Of a stretch of DNA of 64,000 nucleotides, positions 56,036 through 64,000 are shown in pieces. Each line of letters starts with the position of its first letter. Position 1 is the stretch's first letter. The position numbers were made by a program, and so were the translations under genes. The notes beneath the pieces were generated by a model. The model ran no database searches, had not been told where the DNA came from, and saw nothing but the letters and a program-made list of their open reading frames with translations. Source of the stretch: Gammaproteobacteria bacterium (GTDB taxonomy: Bacteria; Pseudomonadota; Gammaproteobacteria; Steroidobacterales; Steroidobacteraceae); NCBI GenBank assembly GCA_025359205.1, contig JANYHD010000026.1:1-64000 (forward strand), read 5' to 3'.

Positions 56036-58744
56036 TTAGAACTTGTAGCCGAATTCCAGCGTCATCACACGGGGCCGCAGCGGCACCACCTGCTTGATGA
56101 ACTGACCCGAACTGATGGCCGTGGCCGCACCGTTGTTGCCGAGGTTGTTGACCGTGAGCTGTGCCGTCCAGGCATCCTTGGCCACGCCGACTCCGCCGTC
56201 ATAGGTGTCGTAGCCGGGAATGTCGTACTTGAGCAGCGTCGTGGTATACGCCACGTTCGCAGCGTCGCCACTCGGGAAGCTCGCGGGCTCGTTCCGATAG
56301 TGCGTGGTGTGGTTCATGCCCAGGCTCCAGAAGCCCTTGTATTCGCCGGCGGTGAAGTCGTAATGGGCGCGAACATTGAACTGCACCGGTGGCGAGAACG
56401 CTGGCGCAGTGCCGAGCACGCCGTACGGGTTGGTATAGGGCTGGCCCTTGATCTGCGTGATGCACTGGCCGATTGGGGTCGGATTGTCCGCCGCGACGCG
56501 GTTGCTCGTCAGGCAGGGCGCATTCGTCTGGTTCGAACTGTTCCAGGAGCCCGAGCCCTGCACTGTCAGGCCGGGCGTCAGGCGGGCGACAAACTGCAGT
56601 TCGAGGCCCTTCACCTGGTAAGTCGGACCGTTGATGTCGAAGGTCGTGTTACCAAGATGGGTGGGATCAAACAGCGGCAGCTGGACTTGCTTCCAGTCCA
56701 TGATGTAACCGGAGGCATTGATCTGCAAGCGGTGGTTGAGCCACTCGGTCTTGAGGCCGACTTCCTTGTTGGTCAGGGTGTCCGAATCGTAGCCAAAGGG
56801 TTTGTTGAACTGCTTGCCAGTGCCGTCAGCATTGTACGCGGCAACGGCCTTGAGGAAGATCGTGCTGCCGTTGATGTTGGTGTGGGTTCGGTTGAAACCA
56901 CCGGGGCGGAATCCTTCCGAATAGGTCGCGTAGGCCAGCACGTCAGGCGTGATGTGCCAGGTGATGTTGCCGCGGTACTTGGTGCCGCTCTCGCTCTTGT
57001 GCAGGTTGATGCCAAAGCCCTGGCGTATCGAATTGTTGGGCACGTTCAACAGGCTCGACGAGGCGCTGTAATACTCAGAGCCATCCTCGAACTCGTCGTA
57101 CTTGTAATGACGCGCACCGACCGTCGCCGTCAGCACCTTCGGGATCAGGTCAAAATCAAAGGAGCCGAAGAACGCGGTCTGCTTGTAGCCGCGCCGCACG
57201 TCCTCGCCGAAGGCCGTGCCCGCGTTCTCACGCAGGCTCGGGTCGTTGGCGAAGTAGCCGGCGATAGGACCAGGTGCTGCGACGCAATCGGGTCTAGGCG
57301 GCACGATCGGGCCCTTGGTCGGATCCAGATTCCAGGGCGCCAGCGCGATCGCGAGGTTCGCAGGCGTGCATTGCGGTACGCCCATGTAGTTGAAGTTCAT
57401 GTCGTCATAGATGGTGAAGTTCTCGTGGAACACACCCACCAGGGCCCGGAAGCGCTTGTCATCGGGGGTCGAAATACGCAGCTCATGGCTATCGTGCGTG
57501 TTCCTGACCTGGTCACGCCAGGAACCCACCGGCGGGTAGCAGGTAGTCGGCTTCGCGGAGCGGAAGTAGGAATAGCCCGCGCCCTTGCCGCTGCAGGCGT
57601 AGTACGAACCATGGAAGGAGCGCAGGTAGTTTGAATAATCTTCCTGGCCGTCAATGTGGCGGGCCAGATAGCTGCCGGTGTAGACCACCTTCAGCAGGTC
57701 GCTCAGCCGCCCGTTCACCGTCCAGGCCGTGCTCTGGTAGCGGTCCTTTTCGAAGGCCGGGGCGAAGTTCGTCGTCTGGAATGGGGCCAGGGCATGGCCG
57801 TCTGGAGCCAAGGGTTCAGTGGACCAGTAGCCGTGAGCCTGGGAATTCTGATAGTTCTGCTGCAACAGCACATCCCAGTCATCGTTGATCTGGAATAGCG
57901 CCGACAGGCGCAGGCCCTTCTTGTCCACCGTGTTGAGGTTGTTGCCCTGCACGCCAGCGTTGCCGACTTCCCCGCTTCCCGGGCGCACTGGCGGCTCGCC
58001 GACGCCCACGAGCGTCTGCGGAAGCACCGAAATCGTGCCTGGCACGTTCGAGATATAGCCGCCGCGGCTGTCGGTAAATATTGTCGCGCGCAGTGCGAAC
58101 TTGCCAGGGATGAGCGGCAGGTTGAGCGTGGCGTTCACGTTCGAATTCGGGTCGCCACCGGCGGTGACGCCATAACCCGCGTTAAAGTTGCCGCTGGTTT
58201 CGTTCAGCTTCGGCTTGTTCGTGATGTAGCGAACCGCGCCGGCCTGCGAGCCGCCACCGAACAGTGTGCCCTGCGGACCTTCGAGCACCTCGACCCGTTC
58301 GAGGTCGACCATGTATACGTCGTTGTTGCGCGCCGGGAACTGCATCGACTGGTCGTCGAGGTACAGCGCGACGTTCGCGAACGGGGCCGTCGTCGACTGC
58401 GACTGGTTGCCCGAACCACCGCTGCTCAGACCGCGCATGAAGATGTTGCCGGTGCCGGGGGCGCCGTTGCCGCTGAAGGACACGTTTGGCGTGTACTTGA
58501 GCAGGTCATTCATGGTGGTGACGTTCAGGCTTTTCAGCTGCTCGCCGCTAACGGCCTGGATGGTGATAGGCACGTTCTGGATGTTTTCATTGCGGCGCTG
58601 CGCCGTAACCACGATCTCTTCGAGGCCGCCGCTAGGCGCGGCAGTCGCATCGGCCGCCATCACGGTCGGGGCAAAGCCCGTAGCAGCCGTGGTGGAACCC
58701 AAAATGGCCCAGATAGCGCGCTGAATGGATTGATTTGAACTCAA
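56036..58744 (-). CDS. TonB-dependent outer-membrane receptor (second copy)
   Basis: This 902-residue receptor has a signal peptide (cleavage near TVMAADA), plug region LEEIVVTAQRRNENIQNVP with RVEVLEGPQGTLFGGG, and a barrel ending in MTLEFGYKF. It is paralogous to the receptor at 10010: they share RYITN.PKL, GGYI.NV and FRPGGFN segments. The TTG at 58744 is chosen because GGGGAG lies 7 nt upstream and it yields a normal signal peptide. The gene ends at an intrinsic terminator. Its ligand is unknown; the divergent MttB gene suggests a methylated amine or a conjugate carrying one. Confidence 0.92.
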   Translation of the reverse strand: MSSNQSIQRAIWAILGSTTAATGFAPTVMAADATAAPSGGLEEIVVTAQRRNENIQNVPITIQAVSGEQLKSLNVTTMNDLLKYTPNVSFSGNGAPGTGNIFMRGLSSGGSGNQSQSTTAPFANVALYLDDQSMQFPARNNDVYMVDLERVEVLEGPQGTLFGGGSQAGAVRYITNKPKLNETSGNFNAGYGVTAGGDPNSNVNATLNLPLIPGKFALRATIFTDSRGGYISNVPGTISVLPQTLVGVGEPPVRPGSGEVGNAGVQGNNLNTVDKKGLRLSALFQINDDWDVLLQQNYQNSQAHGYWSTEPLAPDGHALAPFQTTNFAPAFEKDRYQSTAWTVNGRLSDLLKVVYTGSYLARHIDGQEDYSNYLRSFHGSYYACSGKGAGYSYFRSAKPTTCYPPVGSWRDQVRNTHDSHELRISTPDDKRFRALVGVFHENFTIYDDMNFNYMGVPQCTPANLAIALAPWNLDPTKGPIVPPRPDCVAAPGPIAGYFANDPSLRENAGTAFGEDVRRGYKQTAFFGSFDFDLIPKVLTATVGARHYKYDEFEDGSEYYSASSSLLNVPNNSIRQGFGINLHKSESGTKYRGNITWHITPDVLAYATYSEGFRPGGFNRTHTNINGSTIFLKAVAAYNADGTGKQFNKPFGYDSDTLTNKEVGLKTEWLNHRLQINASGYIMDWKQVQLPLFDPTHLGNTTFDINGPTYQVKGLELQFVARLTPGLTVQGSGSWNSSNQTNAPCLTSNRVAADNPTPIGQCITQIKGQPYTNPYGVLGTAPAFSPPVQFNVRAHYDFTAGEYKGFWSLGMNHTTHYRNEPASFPSGDAANVAYTTTLLKYDIPGYDTYDGGVGVAKDAWTAQLTVNNLGNNGAATAISSGQFIKQVVPLRPRVMTLEFGYKF

Positions 58745-58993
58745 GGTAGTCTCCCCAACTTGAATGATGCCGGCCTGGCGTTTCTTGTTTGCCGCAGTAC
58801 TGCGGCGGGTATCCCCAGCCGGACTGTACCCGCCCGGCGACATAGTATCCACCCCTGCGCTATCTGAAAACTAGATGGGGGCTGCCGATTTCCAGATTTA
58901 GTTGCGTTTTTGCCACGGTCTCGCGCGCTGGCCGCATGCGGCCCTAGCACAGCTCTATTGCCGTTGTAACCGGCTCGCCTCAGTATCGGGTTC
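58745..58993. promoter_or_regulatory. Divergent promoter region with two perfect palindromes
   Basis: The 249-bp gap between TonB receptor and third MttB gene holds GCCGCAGTACTGCGGC (58791-58806), 47 bp from the receptor start, and GGCCGCATGCGGCC (58930-58943), 50 bp from the MttB start. The 14-mer CTGCGCTATCTGAA shared with the 41334-41559 gap is at 58855-58868. No coding sequence is seen. The near-symmetric layout suggests one operator for each direction. Confidence 0.6.
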
Positions 58994-60580
58994 GTGACGC
59001 GCCCAGAACTACCGCGGCCCGATACCGACCAGGGCGACACCGCCCCATCCGCCCCATCCGCGCCACCGCGCCGCCGGCCCGGCACGCGCGCGCATCGCTC
59101 GACCGGCCCCTCCCTGGCGCCGATTCCGCGGCTCGAGAACCCATTTCCGCCGCTCGAACTGCTCAGTGGCGAGCAGGTGGAGCGCATCCTGCAGGCGGCC
59201 TACCGCGTACTCGAGGAGGCTGGCCTCGAGATCCGCAATCTGGCCGCGCGCGACATCTACCGCCGCCACGGTGCCCTCGTCGATGACGAGACGCAGCTCG
59301 TGCGGGTCGGGCGCGATATCGTCGATGCGCAGCTCGCCCTGGCGCCCGGCAGTTTCATGCTGCGGTCACGGAACCCGCAACGGCACCTGCATGTCGGCGG
59401 CAACGTGGTCAACTTCGGGCCGGTCAGCGGCGCGCCCAATATCAGTGACCTCGAACGCGGCCGTCGCTACGGCGACCTCGAGGGCTTCCGCAACATCCTG
59501 CACCTCACGCAGGCGCTCGGCATCCTGCACTGGCAGGGCGGAATCGTGGTCGAGCCGATGGATATACCGGTGCCGGTGCGACACCTGTCGATGTTCCAGG
59601 CGCACATCGAATGTTCGGACATTGTCTGGGGTGCGCGCGGCGTGGGTGGTGTGCAGGCGCAAGACGCGGTGGCCATGTCCGCCATCGAACATGGCTGCAC
59701 GATCGAAGCACTGGCCGCGCAGCCCACGCTGCTGTCGATCACCAACGTCAATTCGCCGCGGCGCGTGGACACGGAGATCCTCGACAACATCATGGTGATG
59801 GCGCGCCACGGCCAGTGCGTGATCATCACGCCCTTCACGCTGATGGGTGCGATGGCACCGATCACGCTCGCGGGTGCGCTGGTGCAGCAGACCGCCGAAG
59901 CGCTCGGCGTGATCGCGCTGTGCCAGATGGTGCGGCCGGGCGCGCCCTGCGTGATGGGCGGATTCACGTCAAACGTCGACATGCGCACCGGCTCGCCGGC
60001 CTTTGGCACGCCCGAATACGTGCACGCGGTCATCGCCGGCGCGCAGATCGGACGCCGCCTGAAACTGCCGGTGCGCAGCAGCTCGGTGAATGCCTCGCCG
60101 GTCGTGGACGCGCAGTCCACTTGGGAAACGGCATTCTCGCTGCAGGCGGCGATACTCAGCCACAGCCACCTGATCAACCACGCGGCGGGCTGGCTGGAAG
60201 GCGGGCTCACCGCCTCGCTCGAAAAGATCGTGGTCGACGCGGAAATGCTGCGTAACTGGGAAGCCATCCTCAAGCCGGTCAGCTTCGACGACGATGACCT
60301 GGGAGTCGAGGCGATCAAGGGCGTGAGTGCTGGCGGACATTTCTTTGGCTCCCCACACACTCTGGCACGCTACGAAAAGGCGTTTTACCGCCCGTTGTTG
60401 TCCGACTGGTCGAACTTCGAGAACTGGACTGACGCGGGTTCGCGCAATGCCACGCAGCGCGCCACCGGCATCTGGAAGAAGCTGCTCGCCGAGCATGTGC
60501 CGCCGCCGCTGGATCCCGCGATCCGGGAAGCCCTCGAGGCCTACGTCGCCAGGCGGAGCGCCGAAATCAACCGCGCGTGA
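58994..60580 (+). CDS. MttB-family trimethylamine/glycine betaine methyltransferase, non-pyrrolysine (third copy)
   Basis: The 528-residue protein is the third MttB-superfamily methyltransferase, with LERGRRYGDLEGFRNILHL, ILHWQGGIVVEPMDIPVPVR, the FGTPEYVHAVIAGAQIGRRL segment and NHAAGWLEGGLTASLEKIV. No internal amber codon is present. Its N-terminal 40 residues are Pro/Arg-rich and unlike the RRPSGRDA element of the other two. The GTG start has a weak ribosome site. It overlaps the PhnD-like gene as GTGA. It is nearer to the 66-1634 copy than to the 29096 copy in the WLEGGL and PEPA/PEYV regions. Substrate is probably a quaternary amine different from that of the other two. Confidence 0.87.
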   Translation: MTRPELPRPDTDQGDTAPSAPSAPPRRRPGTRAHRSTGPSLAPIPRLENPFPPLELLSGEQVERILQAAYRVLEEAGLEIRNLAARDIYRRHGALVDDETQLVRVGRDIVDAQLALAPGSFMLRSRNPQRHLHVGGNVVNFGPVSGAPNISDLERGRRYGDLEGFRNILHLTQALGILHWQGGIVVEPMDIPVPVRHLSMFQAHIECSDIVWGARGVGGVQAQDAVAMSAIEHGCTIEALAAQPTLLSITNVNSPRRVDTEILDNIMVMARHGQCVIITPFTLMGAMAPITLAGALVQQTAEALGVIALCQMVRPGAPCVMGGFTSNVDMRTGSPAFGTPEYVHAVIAGAQIGRRLKLPVRSSSVNASPVVDAQSTWETAFSLQAAILSHSHLINHAAGWLEGGLTASLEKIVVDAEMLRNWEAILKPVSFDDDDLGVEAIKGVSAGGHFFGSPHTLARYEKAFYRPLLSDWSNFENWTDAGSRNATQRATGIWKKLLAEHVPPPLDPAIREALEAYVARRSAEINRA

Positions 60581-61392
60581 GCGGCCGGATCGCAAGTGGG
60601 CGCATGTATGCGGTCACGCCTGCGGTGGAAGCGGGCTGGCGGTCGCTGCTGGAGCACGTGAGCGAGGATGCGGGCGTCCCGCTCAGCTACCTGTCTTATC
60701 CGGCACCACAGCCGCTCGAACTGTTATGGCGCCGTGCGGACCTGGGTGCGGTGTTCATGTGCGGCTATCCAGTGGCGCTGGAGCTTGCGCCCGTGGTGCC
60801 GATCGCGGCGCCGATACCGTTGGCGGAATGGGCCAGGGGGCGAGCGGTCTACCGGACCAACCTGATCGTGCGACGCGACTCCCCCTACGAGAAACTTGAG
60901 GACACCTTTGGCGCGCGCGCCGGCTATACCGTCGCGCATTCACAATCGGGCTTCAACGCCTTCCGCCACCATCTGTTGCGCTACCGCAGACCCGATCGCC
61001 AGGCGCTGTATGCTTCGATGACGGGCAATCTGATCGCGGCGCGCGGCGTGCTGGACGCTGTAACCAACGGCCACATCGACATCGGGCCGCTCGACGCTTA
61101 TTGGCACTTGCTGCTCGAACACGCTGCGCCGGAGGTGACGCGTGGCGTGCGGGTGCTTGCCAGCACGGAACTCACGCCAATTCCCACCTTCGTCGCCTCT
61201 GCCGGTGCGGATGCATCGATAGTCGCCGCGCTGCGCGCGGCCTTCGCTGCAGCGGCCACGCGTCCGTGGTTCGCGTCCTGCCGCGAGCTGCTGCAGCTCG
61301 CGGGCTTTGCCCACGTCAGCGCGGCCGATTATGCACTGTACCTGGACTGGGACCGTGAAGCGAAGGCGGCCGGCTACCCGCTGCCTGCCTGA
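60577..61392 (+). CDS. PhnD-like phosphonate/phosphate-type binding protein, no signal peptide
   Basis: This 271-residue protein resembles PhnD-family periplasmic binding proteins: LGAVFMCGYPVALEL, AGYTVAHSQSGFNAFRHHLL, ARGVLDAVTNGHIDIGPLDAYW and LASTELTPIPTFVAS follow the family order. No signal peptide is visible from the GTG at 60577 or the ATG at 60604. The GTG overlaps the MttB stop as GTGA, so it is translationally coupled. It might be a cytoplasmic ligand-binding or sensor-like protein, or be exported in a way not visible here. No PhnC/PhnE genes are adjacent. Confidence 0.72.
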   Translation: MSGRIASGRMYAVTPAVEAGWRSLLEHVSEDAGVPLSYLSYPAPQPLELLWRRADLGAVFMCGYPVALELAPVVPIAAPIPLAEWARGRAVYRTNLIVRRDSPYEKLEDTFGARAGYTVAHSQSGFNAFRHHLLRYRRPDRQALYASMTGNLIAARGVLDAVTNGHIDIGPLDAYWHLLLEHAAPEVTRGVRVLASTELTPIPTFVASAGADASIVAALRAAFAAAATRPWFASCRELLQLAGFAHVSAADYALYLDWDREAKAAGYPLPA

Positions 61393-61405
61393 AGCTGGGT
61401 CGCGC

Positions 61406-62386
61406 CTAGCCCTTCGGCACGCGCCCAGTGGGGTGCAGCAGCACGTCGTGCGGCCGGAACAGGTAGCGCCGCGCAACCTCGAAGTAAGTCACGTACAGCA
61501 GGCCGCCGTTCTCGGCGATCAACCGCTCGCGCTCGCGGCGGTAACGCGCGTTGTACTGGTACCAGGGGAGTCCGGGCTTCTCGTGATGGAGCGAGTGCAG
61601 GTTGTTGAACAGGAACAAGGGCCCGAGCAACCATGATTTCTCCACGATCGCGATCCGCTGTCGTACGGCGGGCCGGGCGCGATGTTCGGCGTAGGCACGA
61701 ATCAACACCATGCCCCGGGCGGGTATTGCCATCGTGAGCACATAAATCCACAGCGGCATGCCGCAGGCGAGCTTCAGCCAGGCAACGACGGGAATGCACC
61801 ACAGCAGATGCTCGAACCAGATCGCCCGCAATCCCGGCTCATTGCGTCGCAGGCCCTCGAACTCATGGTGCAGGAACATGCCAATCCGCCAGAATGAACC
61901 AATCAGCAAGCGGCCTGCCAGCGTCTGCTCCAATCGCAGCATGGTGTGTGGGAACGCGCCTAGCTCAGCCCAGTCGTCCGGAGTCCAGTAATATGTCTCT
62001 GGATCGTCAATCGGATCGGTGAGCCGGTCGTCGTGGTGGTGTTTCAGGTGCAGCTGCTGGTAACGCGCGTAGGGCAACCAGAGCGAAAGCGGGACGATGG
62101 CCAGCAGCCGGTTCACGCCGGCCCAGCGCGTTGGATGCCCGTGCAGGATTTCGTGCTGGAGCGAGCTGTGCAACGTCACCAGCACAACGCCTAGGGGCGC
62201 GACGAAGTACAGCGGCCAATGCCCGTAGGCGCGCGTGACGACGAGCCAGCCGCCGTAGGCAATGACGATCAGGAGCAGCGTTGGCCATTCCAGCGCCGGC
62301 AGTCGTTCGCGTGCGATGAGCACGCCGGCCAGGTCTCGCTCGCTCGAATCTTCGATCACTGTGTTCGCTCCGGCCTCAGGCAACAT
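61406..62386 (-). CDS. Membrane fatty-acid-desaturase-family protein
   Basis: This 326-residue integral-membrane diiron protein has the three His boxes HEILHGH (78-84), HLKHHH (113-118) and, near residue 275, LHSLHH, within several hydrophobic helices. It belongs to the PF00487-type desaturase/hydroxylase family. ATG 62386 overlaps the permease stop by 11 bp, so it is cotranscribed with the osmoprotectant-type ABC genes; an ATG at 62431 is an alternative start. A lipid desaturase is the default reading. Its position in a quaternary-amine transport operon allows an oxygenase acting on the imported compound, which is speculation. Confidence 0.8.
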   Translation of the reverse strand: MLPEAGANTVIEDSSERDLAGVLIARERLPALEWPTLLLIVIAYGGWLVVTRAYGHWPLYFVAPLGVVLVTLHSSLQHEILHGHPTRWAGVNRLLAIVPLSLWLPYARYQQLHLKHHHDDRLTDPIDDPETYYWTPDDWAELGAFPHTMLRLEQTLAGRLLIGSFWRIGMFLHHEFEGLRRNEPGLRAIWFEHLLWCIPVVAWLKLACGMPLWIYVLTMAIPARGMVLIRAYAEHRARPAVRQRIAIVEKSWLLGPLFLFNNLHSLHHEKPGLPWYQYNARYRRERERLIAENGGLLYVTYFEVARRYLFRPHDVLLHPTGRVPKG

Positions 62387-63115
62387 GGGCTGATTTGCAG
62401 ATCCTCCGCTCCACCATACCCACGGCATCATAAAGCAGAACGGCCATCAGGCCCGTCACGAGCCCGCCCTGCAGGATAAACGCAGTGTTGTTCGAGAGGA
62501 GCCCCGCGATGATCACTTCGCCCAACCCCTTGGCTGCGACCGTGGACCCGATGGTCGCGGTACCGATATTGATGACCAGCGACAGCCGTAGGCCTTCCAG
62601 TATCAGTGGCATGGCGATCGGCAGTTCCACTGAAAGCAGTCTCTGGCGCGCGCTCATGCCCATGCCGCTTGCGGCTTCCAGCAGTTCACTGTTGCAGGAC
62701 TGCAGGCCCACCACGGTGTTCTCGAAGATGGGCAGCAGGCCATACGCGAACAGCGCGATGAGCGTCGGTTTCTCGCCAAAGCCCACCAGCGGCACCGCGA
62801 CCGCCAGCACCGCCACCGGCGGAAAGGTCTGGCCAATATTGACCAGCGCACGCGACAGCGGCAGGAATTCCGCGCCGCTGGGGCGCGTCACCAGGATCCC
62901 GAGCCCGACCGCGACGATACCGCTGGCCACGGCCGCGACGCAGACTGTAGCGAGATGTGCCAGCGTGAGCTCCAGCAGGTTGCCCTGGTCATAGATGGGC
63001 GGTGCGCCGTACTGGGTGAGCGGTGCGAACAGCGGTGCAAAGCTCTGTGGCCAGAGCAGGAAACTCACCAGCAGGGCAAGCACTGCCACTCGCAGCACGT
63101 TCGCGGAACGCAGTC

Positions 63116-63119
<4 letters not shown>
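62376..63119 (-). CDS. Osmoprotectant-type ABC transporter permease (OpuBB/OsmW-like)
   Basis: The 247-residue permease has about six membrane helices and the EAA loop LLEAASGMGMSARQRLLSVELP. The block IGTATIGSTVAAKGLGEVIIAGL is characteristic of the OpuB/OsmW/YehW glycine betaine-type permeases. The ATG overlaps the ATPase stop as ATGA. It likely imports a betaine or related compatible solute. The matching binding protein is not in the window and may lie beyond 64000. Confidence 0.87.

Positions 63120-64000
<881 letters not shown>

Noticed and set aside
55961-57634. 557-codon open frame antisense to the second TonB receptor
   Set aside because: It runs through the terminator hairpin and receptor barrel codons and has no recognisable features.

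Overview
The window is GC-rich, densely coding DNA with no rRNA, tRNA, CRISPR array or recognisable insertion sequence. TonB-dependent receptors, TPR-sulfotransferases, an outer-membrane cytochrome-porin and frequent GTG/TTG starts point to a Gram-negative proteobacterium. An aerobic gammaproteobacterium, perhaps of the Steroidobacterales/Woeseiales type, is my guess, but nothing here fixes the taxonomy. Gaps between genes are all under 300 bp.

The main theme is catabolism of choline and other methylated amines. From the left: a non-pyrrolysine MttB-family methyltransferase (66-1634) and a ChoXWV-like choline importer whose binding protein and permease are one polypeptide (1704-4792) run leftward. 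Betaine-aldehyde dehydrogenase and choline dehydrogenase (4862-8019) run divergently. A TonB receptor plus TPR-sulfotransferase cassette (8027-12709) follows. Next is a dimethylglycine-dehydrogenase-like gene with the sarcosine oxidase operon soxBDAG (12858-20434), then a Na/Pi cotransporter and a PotABCD-type importer (20551-26222).

The middle holds phospholipid/phosphonate-related enzymes: a glycerophosphodiesterase, a secreted phosphoesterase and an HD protein resembling PhnZ/TmpB (26330-29057). A rightward methylamine operon follows (29096-36818): a second MttB, two more dimethylglycine-dehydrogenase-like flavoproteins and a Tat-type DAO flavoprotein. A lone hydantoinase-A, an aldehyde dehydrogenase and a beta-hydroxyacid dehydrogenase come next. 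An 8-kb rightward operon (41560-49575) then encodes an MFS transporter, an enolase-superfamily enzyme, a second choline-dehydrogenase-like GMC enzyme, an exported hydrolase, a homocysteine S-methyltransferase and choline sulfatase (betC).

The right end has a di-heme c4-like cytochrome with a Cyc2-like cytochrome-porin (49591-51650), two TPR-sulfotransferases with a second TonB receptor (51867-58744), a third MttB overlapping a PhnD-like binding protein (58994-61392), and an OpuB/OsmW-type ABC operon with a membrane desaturase that runs off the window (61406-64000).

Read together, choline-O-sulfate -> choline -> betaine aldehyde -> glycine betaine -> dimethylglycine -> sarcosine -> glycine can be assembled from genes in this window. 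The glycine betaine step must be done by an MttB protein or the homocysteine methyltransferase, because no Rieske-type betaine demethylase is present. No corrinoid protein accompanies any of the three MttB genes. The most unusual elements are the duplicated TonB/TPR-sulfotransferase cassette (the right copy with a terminator just before the sulfotransferase start), the cytochrome-porin pair, and several perfect or near-perfect palindromes in the short promoter regions.
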